Origin: Acidobacteriota bacterium
GTDB lineage: Bacteria > Acidobacteriota > Terriglobia > Terriglobales > Acidobacteriaceae
Length of the DNA stretch: 7,409 nt
Assembly: GCA_003225655.1 (NCBI GenBank)
Contig: QIAW01000106.1
Span: 1-7,409, forward strand
Reading direction: 5' to 3'
Made by a program: the position numbers and the translations under genes. The notes under the pieces were generated by a model. The model was not told the DNA's origin, did not search any database, and saw nothing but the letters and a program-made list of their open reading frames with translations. Below, piece after piece: positions 1 through 5,890 of the stretch. Position 1 is the stretch's first letter; each line of letters opens with the position of its first letter.

Positions 1-97
1 TAGTCCGGCTTTGCCAATCGGCAGATCGTATGCTGCCCAAAGGAGATTCGGCGAGTGGCCCGACCAAACTTCCTGTTCATCGTTACTCTTGAGGGTG

Positions 98-136
98 CCC
101 CGACCCTAGCTTTTTGCTAGGGCGGGGGGTTTATTT
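98..136 (+). terminator. Rho-independent terminator, plus-strand orientation
   Basis: The left arm is CCCCG (98-102), a bulged A103, then CCCTAGC (104-110). The loop is TTTTT (111-115). The right arm is GCTAGGG (116-122) followed by CGGGG (123-127). This gives a 12-bp GC-rich stem followed by GGTTTATTT (128-136). The T-rich tail is only on the right, so it would stop transcription entering from the left edge. What it terminates is unclear: bases 1-97 could be the 3' end of a gene or RNA cut by the window. One frame stays open from base 3 to a TGA at 90-92 just before the stem, but it is too short and featureless to call. Confidence 0.75.
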
Positions 137-297
137 GCGCGCGATGAAATCCTGACGAGAGCAGACTACACTGTTGCCATGCCGTGGGGTCTGAAGCGCT
201 TCCAACAAGCCGGTAACTTGCATTTCATTAGCCGTGGTGCTCTGGTGCTTTGCTTGTAGCTCGCTAAAAAAGTGATATCAAACTGTTAATTTCCCGA

Positions 298-356
298 GGA
301 CAATAGGAGATCATTGTCCCAGAGGTGTGTTTCCTCTAACCGGCATTCAAGAATGC
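298..356. repeat. Three consecutive small hairpins
   Basis: Three perfect inverted repeats follow one another: GGACAAT (298-304) with ATTGTCC (313-319), AGAGG (321-325) with CCTCT (333-337), and GCATTC (343-348) with GAATGC (351-356). The loop of the first contains AGGAG. No T-run follows, so this is not a standard terminator. It could be a structured RNA segment or decayed palindromic repeat material. Confidence 0.4.
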
Positions 357-387
357 GAAAGAGCAGCTCCAAGCTCTCAGCTCCAAG
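356..387 (+). repeat. Direct repeat copy 1 with 7-bp periodicity
   Basis: The segment CGAAAGAGCAGC then TCCAAGCTCTCAGCTCCAAG recurs at 598-627 with one substitution (T368 versus G608) and a 2-nt gap. Its core is a heptamer array: AGCTCCA (365-371), AGCTCTC (372-378), AGCTCCA (379-385). It resembles the short tandemly repeated heptanucleotides found between genes in several bacterial phyla. No protein is encoded. Confidence 0.6.
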
Positions 388-440
388 GGCAGGGGCGCAA
401 AGCGGTCTTTGAAAATTAGAAAACGCAGTACTAAGAAAAT

Positions 441-471
441 TGGCCACGGATTGGCACGGATCAATGCAGAT
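441..471 (+). repeat. 10-bp-period CACGGAT repeat
   Basis: CACGGAT at 445-451, CACGGAT at 455-461 and the diverged TGCAGAT at 465-471 are spaced exactly 10 bp apart. This looks like a fragment of a dispersed non-coding repeat of the 'CCACGGATTxxCACGGAT' type, which I recall from Acidobacteriota and some other phyla. That family match is from memory. Confidence 0.5.
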
Positions 472-572
472 CTTGGGGACGGCTACCGTTTGGACTATCC
501 AGCTAGGGTCTATCCGGACATCAATTTTCGCCAGGTTTGACGCGGGTCTGCGCAGATTTTTGAGGCTTAACC

Positions 573-592
573 CCCTAGCTGCTAGGGTACCC
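573..592. repeat. GCTAGGG palindrome adjoining GGGTACCC
   Basis: CCCTAGC (573-579), one central T, then GCTAGGG (581-587) forms a perfect 7-bp inverted repeat. It overlaps the 8-bp palindrome GGGTACCC (585-592). The same 7-bp arms form the upper stem of the terminator at 104-122, and a lone GCTAGGG lies at 502-508. The 1-nt centre is too short for a normal hairpin loop at full pairing, and no T-run follows. Confidence 0.55.
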
Positions 593-597
593 CCCCT

Positions 598-632
598 CGA
601 AAGCAGCGCCAAGCTCTCAGCTCCAAGCTGCA
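598..632 (+). repeat. Direct repeat copy 2 with 7-bp periodicity
   Basis: This is the second copy of the repeat at 356-387. Here the heptamer array is one unit longer: AGCGCCA (605-611), AGCTCTC (612-618), AGCTCCA (619-625), AGCTGCA (626-632). The two copies bracket about 210 bp holding the 10-bp-period motif and the GCTAGGG palindrome. Confidence 0.6.
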
Positions 633-735
633 AGGCAAAGACAACCGCAGCGGTTAAACGGGTTGCAGAAAAAGGGACCTTTGTGGATGCTCCGCTTCGC
701 GGCGCGTTTAGCCTACGGCAGTGAGGAAATGTTAT

Positions 736-1815
736 TTACTTGCCGCCGTTTTTCTTCAGGATCTCATCCGCCAGGTAGTTTTCGACTTTGGCCTGGTTCA
801 CGATCACTTCCTGGTAGGCGGCGCGCAAGAGCTGCTCGCGGGTCTGGCGGATCTGCTCGCGGATTGATTGCTGCACCCGGGGATCGTTGAGATCGCGCTG
901 GCCGGCGGGTTCCTTGGCGATCAGCTTCACAATCTGGTAGCCGGCAACGCGGTGGGTGGCGGGATCAACCAGTGGAATGATGGGGCTGATCTGGCCGGGC
1001 GCCAGCTTGCCCACGGCTTCACGGGTCGCCGGGTCGGTATTGTTTTTCAACGCCGATTCGGGGACAAAACCCAGGTCGCCGCCATTGGAGCTGGCTTCGG
1101 AATCCTCGGAGTAGTTGGAAGCCAGAGAAGCAAAGTCGTCGCCGTTCTGCAGCCGGCTGAGAATCTGCTGGATCTTGGCTTTTGCCTGGGTGTCGTTCTG
1201 CGCCTTGTCGTTCTTCAGGTTGTGCAACTGCGGATTGGGCGCGCTGGAAACCGTGATGCGCGCCAGATGATAGACGGGTTCAATCAGGTTGAACTCGGCT
1301 TTGTGCTGGTTGTAATAATTGCTGATATCGGCGTCGGTGACATTGATCTTGGAGTTGATCTCCTTGTTATAGACCTTGTCAATGGTCAGGCTGCGCCGTA
1401 TTTCGCGCTTCAGTTCATCCAGGGTCAGGTTCTTCTCTTTGAGCTTGCGCTGAAATTGCTCTTCGGTGCTGGGGGCCTTGAATTCGTTGATCTTGCTTTC
1501 CACTTCTTCATCGGAAGCAAGCAAGCCCAGCTTCTCGGCGCGTTGCAGGATGATCTCTTCGCCGACCATCGACTTCACAATGCTCAACTGCAGGCTTTCA
1601 GCCTGGGCGCCCTCGGGTTGGTTTGCCGCTCCGGCGAGTTGCTGCTTGTAATAGCGGTCAAGGTCAGAGCGCAGCAGTTTCTTGCCGTTGACGCTGGCGA
1701 CGACGTCGCTCCCGTGGGAACCTGAGGTGCAGCCCGCCATCTCAAACAGAACTACAGCGGCCACGAACGCCATTGTCAAACCTGCTTGTGCTCGGAATGA
1801 AAGCCGTGTTTTCAA
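736..1815 (-). CDS. SurA-like parvulin peptidyl-prolyl isomerase, probable lipoprotein
   Basis: This is a predicted envelope foldase of 359 residues. Start: a TTG at 1815-1813 lies 6 nt after a full AGGAGG (1827-1822). The ATG at 1953 would add 46 residues encoded partly by a palindrome, and the ATG at 1848 has no ribosome site. From the TTG the protein opens with a basic stretch, a hydrophobic run and MAGC, so Cys29 is the likely lipidated residue; Met at -3 and a Glu two residues before it (-5) are slightly atypical. Residues ~37-176 resemble the SurA N-terminal chaperone domain (DVVASVNGKK onwards). Residues ~181-302 form one parvulin domain with the typical F-x2-LA-x2-YSED, GGDLGF and L-x2-GQIS motifs. 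A charged helical tail follows. E. coli SurA is soluble with two parvulin domains; this has one and an anchor, closer to PrsA in layout. It is the last gene after lptD and the DsbA-like gene. The family is firm; LptD as client is inferred from context. Confidence 0.9.
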   Translation of the reverse strand: MKTRLSFRAQAGLTMAFVAAVVLFEMAGCTSGSHGSDVVASVNGKKLLRSDLDRYYKQQLAGAANQPEGAQAESLQLSIVKSMVGEEIILQRAEKLGLLASDEEVESKINEFKAPSTEEQFQRKLKEKNLTLDELKREIRRSLTIDKVYNKEINSKINVTDADISNYYNQHKAEFNLIEPVYHLARITVSSAPNPQLHNLKNDKAQNDTQAKAKIQQILSRLQNGDDFASLASNYSEDSEASSNGGDLGFVPESALKNNTDPATREAVGKLAPGQISPIIPLVDPATHRVAGYQIVKLIAKEPAGQRDLNDPRVQQSIREQIRQTREQLLRAAYQEVIVNQAKVENYLADEILKKNGGK

Positions 1816-1821
1816 CCAACA

Positions 1822-1827
1822 CCTCCT
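1822..1827 (-). promoter_or_regulatory. Shine-Dalgarno site fixing the TTG start of the SurA-like gene
   Basis: The minus strand reads AGGAGG (1827-1822), TGTTGG, then TTG (1815-1813). The perfect anti-16S match with 6-nt spacing is the strongest ribosome binding site I saw in the window. It supports a TTG start 138 nt inside the longest open frame. Confidence 0.75.
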
Positions 1828-1885
1828 GGCGTGGTGCGATGATCGCATATGTACACACCGCTTCTCGATTATGAAACAGTCTTCA

Positions 1886-1924
1886 GGGCCGGCATCAATC
1901 CCGGCTACGGGATTGATGCGGCCC
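1886..1924. repeat. Long perfect palindrome upstream of the SurA-like gene
   Basis: GCATCAATCCCG (1892-1903) and CGGGATTGATGC (1908-1919) are perfect 12-bp complements around a 4-nt loop. The stem extends by GGGCC (1886-1890) pairing with GGCCC (1920-1924) across a bulged G1891, for 17 bp in all. No T-run follows on either strand, so it is not an intrinsic terminator. It lies in the gap between the DsbA-like and SurA-like genes, so if the two are co-transcribed it would form a strong hairpin in the mRNA. It may be a REP-type element or an mRNA stability element. Confidence 0.8.
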
Positions 1925-2000
1925 TCGCTGCTGGTCCCGACGGCAGTTACCAAAACCTAAGATTCTAACTTAAATGAGAGAAAAAACCTGTCAAGCCTGT

Positions 2001-3113
2001 CTACGGTTGCTTCGGATTGGCGGGTTTTGGGTTATCGTTCTTTTTACCGGTTTTTTCATCGATCACCGCGCCCGGATCCGGTTTCCCAACCGGCGCCGCT
2101 GTTCGAGGGTCCTGCGCAGCTTTGCCATCCTGGTTATTGTCCTTGGAATCCGCCGCCGCCGCTTTGATCTCGGCTGCGGGCAGTGGCACACCGGCCTGCT
2201 CCAGAGCGGCATTCAGCACCTTGCGCATCTCCTCGGGGGGAACTGCGCCGTCAAGTTTGGTGCTGTTAACAAAGAGGGTCGGCGTCGCTTCCACCCCAAG
2301 CGTTTGCTCGCCATATTTGATGGAGTCGCGCACGGCGGTTTCATCCTGCGTCTTCACACAGGCATCCAGACGGGCTTGGTCAAGATTATGCTTCTGGCCG
2401 TAATCGTGGGCTGAGCGGTCAAGCGCAGCCACGGAATCAGGCAGCGAGCGCTTCTCGCCATTGATCTGTCCCTGGTTCTCGTGCACATAGTCCGAGAATT
2501 CCCAGTAGGCGTCGCCGCTCTGAGCCCCCAGACAATTGGCGTCTACCGCGGCATGGATTGCCCAGGGATGAATTTCAAAAAGGGGGAAATCTTTGAAGAC
2601 GACCTGGACCTTGTCCTTGTACTCGGGAAAGACGTCGTGGAACAGCGTCAGATAACCTTTGGCGCAATAGGGACACTGAAAATCGTCGTAGACGATGATC
2701 TTGACCTTGGCGTCCGCAGCGCCGCGCATGGGGCGATTGTCGGCCGCAAATGGATCTTTGCTGAGATCAATCTTGTTGACCTGCGCCAGCGTCTTGCCAT
2801 CTTTCGCCAACAGAAAGGTATTGGGACTTCTGTGCCCCTGGCCCACCAGCGTCACGATAACCTGATCATAACCGGTAAACTCGCTGGGGGTGCGCTCGCC
2901 AATTTCCATGGTGACCTGGCTGGGAATTCTGAAGCGCGCTCGCAGATTCTGTTCGATGCGCTGCTTCAACACCGGATCGTTGATGGAAGAAGAGGAGGAT
3001 GGGGCAGAGCTGGAAGTGGCTGGGGCTGCGTTGCCGCCAGACGAGCTCTGTGCCAGCAGCGACATCGCGGCCAGGCAAACAATAACGGTTAGATATTTGA
3101 GCATTGAATACAA
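2001..3113 (-). CDS. Secreted DsbA-like thiol:disulfide oxidoreductase (CPYC)
   Basis: This predicted periplasmic thioredoxin-fold oxidoreductase has 370 residues from the TTG at 3113, chosen because AGGTGA (3124-3119) lies 5 nt upstream. The ATG at 3104 is 14 nt from it and remains possible. The N-terminus is a signal peptide (LKYLTVIVCLAAMSLLAQ). A Ser/Ala-rich linker follows, then an unrecognised domain (~residues 44-125). The DsbA/BdbD-type thioredoxin_4 fold begins near residue 130: the active site CPYC is at 147-150 in YDDFQCPYC, and the cis-proline loop is VEATPTLFV with Pro278. Cys194 and Cys252 form a second pair typical of this subfamily. The last ~57 residues are a low-complexity tail rich in Lys, Asp, Asn and Pro. 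It lies between lptD and the SurA-like gene, which suggests a role in oxidising outer-membrane proteins such as LptD. Oxidase rather than isomerase or reductase activity is inferred. No DsbB or VKOR partner is in the window. Confidence 0.9.
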   Translation of the reverse strand: MYSMLKYLTVIVCLAAMSLLAQSSSGGNAAPATSSSAPSSSSSINDPVLKQRIEQNLRARFRIPSQVTMEIGERTPSEFTGYDQVIVTLVGQGHRSPNTFLLAKDGKTLAQVNKIDLSKDPFAADNRPMRGAADAKVKIIVYDDFQCPYCAKGYLTLFHDVFPEYKDKVQVVFKDFPLFEIHPWAIHAAVDANCLGAQSGDAYWEFSDYVHENQGQINGEKRSLPDSVAALDRSAHDYGQKHNLDQARLDACVKTQDETAVRDSIKYGEQTLGVEATPTLFVNSTKLDGAVPPEEMRKVLNAALEQAGVPLPAAEIKAAAADSKDNNQDGKAAQDPRTAAPVGKPDPGAVIDEKTGKKNDNPKPANPKQP

Positions 3114-3199
3114 GGGATTCACCTGAGTCTGAAGTGTACTCAAATTATCTCACGGAAGGAGCAATGGCGCGGGTCTTGGGAGCGCAGGATGATGGTTAC

Positions 3200-3219
3200 G
3201 GCACGGATAAATCCGTGCC
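3200..3219. repeat. Perfect 9-bp palindrome between lptD and the DsbA-like gene
   Basis: GGCACGGAT (3200-3208), AA, ATCCGTGCC (3211-3219) is a perfect inverted repeat in the gap between the lptD stop (3249) and the DsbA-like start. No T-run follows on the minus strand, so it does not look like an intrinsic terminator. It has the shape of a REP-type dispersed palindrome. Confidence 0.8.
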
Positions 3220-3248
3220 CTGACACAACACCATTTATGAAACCAGTT

Positions 3249-5669
3249 CTAATAGACTCTCTCCTGCTTTCTCATATTTCCAAAGCTTCCGACGTTGGCA
3301 ATCGAAAATACAAAGCGGTATTGATTTTCATTGCGCAGGGGGCCGAGTGCGAAGCGCCGGTATTCCATGGTGATGCCGCAGCAATCCCAGTTGTACGTCG
3401 CCTCGACGGTCATGCTCTGCGCAAAGCGGGCTTCCGCGTCGAAGGCCGTGGAGATCGCGCCGGTGAGCCCTCTTTTTCGTGGGCTGCCGTACCCGCCCGA
3501 CAGGCGGTATTGGTTGAAGCGAAAGGGGGCAATCAAAGATTTGGCTACCAGTAACTCTCCCGGACTTTGCAGAAAATCATGTCCAGCGCCCATAAAGAAC
3601 TCATGGAAGTAGTAATAGAAAGACGTGTTGCTTGAGCTGATGTGGCCTTTCTTGCTGTCGTAGGCCAGGCTCCAGTCGATGCTGCTGGAAAGGTTGGGAA
3701 AGATGCGCAGGCGCGAGACCACGGGGGAGATATTGCGTGGGTCGGTAAGAAAACCGATCCCGGTGAAATCAATGGTGGAGGTGAACACGTTGCGGCGGCC
3801 GGGAATGAGGGCACTGCCAAAGTTGCGGTCAAAATAAACTTTCTGTCCGATCTCCCAGTTGGCGAGCTCGCGGGCGTTTTCATTGGAGCAATTCTTCAAG
3901 GGCTGGTTTTTTTCAGATGCATTCTGCTCCTCGCCCGGCGCCAGCGGTTTTTCGTCGCTGCAATGCGGCCGCAGATGTTTGATGTACAGGCGATTGATGA
4001 CGCCAACCTCAACTTCATTGGTGTTGCTCAAGATGTCGTGGTCATCGAAGCGAATGATGCCGGAAAAATTGTCGATCCCAGTCACATAGTGATAAAGGAT
4101 ACGGGGCTCGATGGTGTGCTTGACCTTGTATCCCAGGACCGGGGTCTCGTAAATGCGCGCCAGGGCGGGAGGACGAATTTCCAGCGTGCCTTCGAAATCA
4201 TGGCGGTTGATGGTGTCTTGCGACGGGGTCACGACTCCGCCGATCACGTGTTGCTGCTCGGTGTAAAAGGTGTCACGTATGGCGATTTCCGGACGGAAGG
4301 TCCAGCCTTTATCCACCCAGGAATATGACAGGCGGGGATGCAGGTCGAAGCGTCCCACCAGGTCAGCGGAATGAAATGTTGGGTCGTCGCGCGAGACGCT
4401 GCCCAGAGAGGCGTCATAGGCCCAGAAGAAACGCGAGCCGCCGATGCTGCGGTCCACAGAAGAGGTGTCAACGGTGGGCGTATGAAAGATGCTGATCACA
4501 TCTCCTTTCGTGGTGCTCTGAAAGTTCTGGTAGCGCGAGGCCAGCAAATTAAAAGAGTAGCCATCATAATTCTTGGTTAGAAAGAGGGCAGAGTTAACCT
4601 CCGAGTTGATGGCCTGCGAATATGTATCGGCAAAGGTGACCCGGAATCCAAAGCTGCTCAAGTATTCCAGCGAGGCCACTCCGCGGACGTCATGGGGAAA
4701 GATCGCGGAGCCGTTCAAGTGGATATCCTGCCCACTCAGGTCGGTAGGACGCTGCTTACGATCGCTGACCCCAAAAAAGGTGGCGATCACATAGCTTTTC
4801 TCCGTGGGGGCGGCGCGGAACTCGCCCCGCTGCGCCCATCCTCTTTTTGACCAGTATTCGGCCCCGATGATGGCATCCATGCTGCGATTGATGGCCCAGT
4901 AAAACGAGTCGCCCAGAATCGTGCCCTTGCGGTTGGAGGTGCCGAACATCGGCATCAGGAACCCACTTTGGCGAGGCAGCTTCTCCACGGGATGGCGGGC
5001 AAAAGGAAAATAAAAAACCGGGACTTTCTTGATCTTGAAAACGCTGTTATAGATTTTTGCGGTCTCGCCTACATCCACCACAATGTGCGAGGCGGAAAAG
5101 GTCCACTTGGGTTTGGGAAGCTCGCATGAGGTCACGGTGCCGTTGTGAATGATGTAGCGCTCGGGCCCGACTTTTTCGACAATTTTGCCGGTAAAAGCGA
5201 AAGGGTTGGAGGTGATGAGAGTGACGTTTTTCCCCTGAATGCGGATGCCGGTGGTCCCAACCGCGTCGTAAAGTTTGCCGGTCTCGGTGCGCACGTTGTA
5301 TTCGGCGACGCTCCCTTCAATGTGCTCACTGTACTCGCCGCCATCAAGAGTAACGTGACCGGTGGCCACCGCTTCTCCAGTAGCATCGTTGTAGGTTATT
5401 TGATCGGCATGCAGTATCAGATCTTTGTAATCAATCTCGGCATCCCCACGCAGGTTCCACACATCGCCATGTTTTTCCTGCTGGACGGCGCGGATGGTGG
5501 CCTCTTCTTGTGGTTTTTTCGAATATGACACAGGCGGCGAGGGCGCCTCGGCAGACAGCACCGGCAGATCCTGCGCTTGCAGCCGTAACCCATTAGTTAA
5601 TAGTAAAAATGCAAAAACAAGCTGACAGGGGACGGCGGTAATGGTAAACCAACGATAGCGGCAATTCAT
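3249..5669 (-). CDS. lptD: LPS-assembly outer-membrane protein LptD
   Basis: LptD inserts lipopolysaccharide into the outer leaflet of the outer membrane as the end of the Lpt bridge. The 806-residue length is close to E. coli LptD (784). Residues 1-33 are a signal peptide, with cleavage likely after LRLQA. Residues ~57-165 are the periplasmic OstA/LptA-like beta-jellyroll (GDVWNLRGDAEIDYKDLILHADQ region). The NGTVTSC segment ends at Cys182, followed by KWTFSASHIVVD. From about residue 215 the long barrel begins (VPVFYFPFARHPVEK, SGFLMP), with EPRILYHYV at 521-529 and the near-terminal WDCCGITMEYRR at 761-772. Mature cysteines are 182, 570, 594, 763 and 764. Cys182 and 763/764 match E. coli Cys173 and 724/725; no equivalent of Cys31 is seen. 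The ATG at 5669 has no clear Shine-Dalgarno. LptE, its usual partner, is not in the window. The family call is firm. Confidence 0.96.
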   Translation of the reverse strand: MNCRYRWFTITAVPCQLVFAFLLLTNGLRLQAQDLPVLSAEAPSPPVSYSKKPQEEATIRAVQQEKHGDVWNLRGDAEIDYKDLILHADQITYNDATGEAVATGHVTLDGGEYSEHIEGSVAEYNVRTETGKLYDAVGTTGIRIQGKNVTLITSNPFAFTGKIVEKVGPERYIIHNGTVTSCELPKPKWTFSASHIVVDVGETAKIYNSVFKIKKVPVFYFPFARHPVEKLPRQSGFLMPMFGTSNRKGTILGDSFYWAINRSMDAIIGAEYWSKRGWAQRGEFRAAPTEKSYVIATFFGVSDRKQRPTDLSGQDIHLNGSAIFPHDVRGVASLEYLSSFGFRVTFADTYSQAINSEVNSALFLTKNYDGYSFNLLASRYQNFQSTTKGDVISIFHTPTVDTSSVDRSIGGSRFFWAYDASLGSVSRDDPTFHSADLVGRFDLHPRLSYSWVDKGWTFRPEIAIRDTFYTEQQHVIGGVVTPSQDTINRHDFEGTLEIRPPALARIYETPVLGYKVKHTIEPRILYHYVTGIDNFSGIIRFDDHDILSNTNEVEVGVINRLYIKHLRPHCSDEKPLAPGEEQNASEKNQPLKNCSNENARELANWEIGQKVYFDRNFGSALIPGRRNVFTSTIDFTGIGFLTDPRNISPVVSRLRIFPNLSSSIDWSLAYDSKKGHISSSNTSFYYYFHEFFMGAGHDFLQSPGELLVAKSLIAPFRFNQYRLSGGYGSPRKRGLTGAISTAFDAEARFAQSMTVEATYNWDCCGITMEYRRFALGPLRNENQYRFVFSIANVGSFGNMRKQERVY

Positions 5670-5890
5670 CGGGAACCATCGAAAGTAGCACGCCCCGGCA
5701 AGATTGGTAAAGTTTTCTCGCGGGTGGCTAAGCAGGTTCCCAGAGTGTTGCCTGCCCGGGACTTGAGCGGAGTCTCGAACAGGCGAACCTTATTGCCCAT
5801 GGCTGCGCTCGCTTTATTTGCACGGGGCGTGGCCGGATCGATTTTGCCGTTCATGAGCAGGTAGGCTCTCTCTGGTTCTTCCACAACCTG
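5670..5890. other. Divergent intergenic region between lptD and the RDD gene
   Basis: This 221-bp stretch must hold promoters for both directions, but I could not find a convincing -35/-10 pair on either strand. Minus-strand TTTACC with TACTTT 18 nt later ends only 15 nt before the lptD ATG, which would give a nearly leaderless transcript. A minus-strand frame (5968-5666) overlaps the lptD start by ATGA but resembles no protein I know. I saw no tRNA. Confidence 0.45.

Larger units (their letters stand above)
137..735. other. Gene-free intergenic region rich in short repeats
   Basis: No open frame in these ~600 bases resembles a protein; the frames that exist (for example 440-724 plus and 286-633 minus) run straight through repeat units. 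The region holds three adjacent small hairpins (298-356), two copies of a direct repeat (356-387 and 598-627), a 10-bp-period motif (441-471) and a GCTAGGG palindrome (573-587). It lies past the 3' end of the lptD-dsbA-surA-like gene set and to the right of the terminator at 98-136, so it appears to be a spacer between two transcription units. I saw no tRNA or rRNA signature. Confidence 0.6.

Noticed and set aside
3..92. C-terminal end of a gene cut by the left edge
   Set aside because: One frame is open to a TGA at 90-92 just before the terminator, but other frames are also open here and 29 codons show no family resemblance.
643..655. AACCGC-A-GCGGTT palindrome as a terminator for the lptD gene set
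   Set aside because: The arms are only 6 bp with a 1-nt centre, and no T-run follows on the minus strand; it lies about 80 bp past the stop codon.
137..735. CRISPR array in the repeat-rich spacer
   Set aside because: Repeats are 7-bp and 10-bp tandem units and one pair of ~30-bp copies 240 bp apart; there is no regular repeat-spacer pattern and no cas gene.
868..1725. Long plus-strand open frame of 285 codons opposite the SurA-like gene
   Set aside because: It is fully antisense to a gene with clear domain motifs, and its sequence is Val/Leu/Gly-rich with no domain signature, as expected from the complement of a GC-rich coding frame.
1962..1994. Possible promoter for the SurA-like gene: minus-strand TTGACA (1994-1989) and TAGAAT (1967-1962)
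   Set aside because: Both hexamers are good, but the spacer is 21 bp, well outside the usual 16-18, so I did not annotate it.
1981..2003. Possible terminator after the DsbA-like stop, with a run of six T on the minus strand
   Set aside because: The bases before the T-run pair only AACC with GGTT around a long unpaired loop, too weak for an intrinsic terminator.
2481..3092. Plus-strand open frame opposite the DsbA-like gene
   Set aside because: It is antisense to the CPYC oxidoreductase, has no recognisable motif, and follows the codon periodicity of the opposite strand.
3642..4328. Plus-strand open frame of 228 codons opposite lptD
   Set aside because: It lies wholly inside lptD, which is supported along its length by family motifs; the antisense product has no signature.
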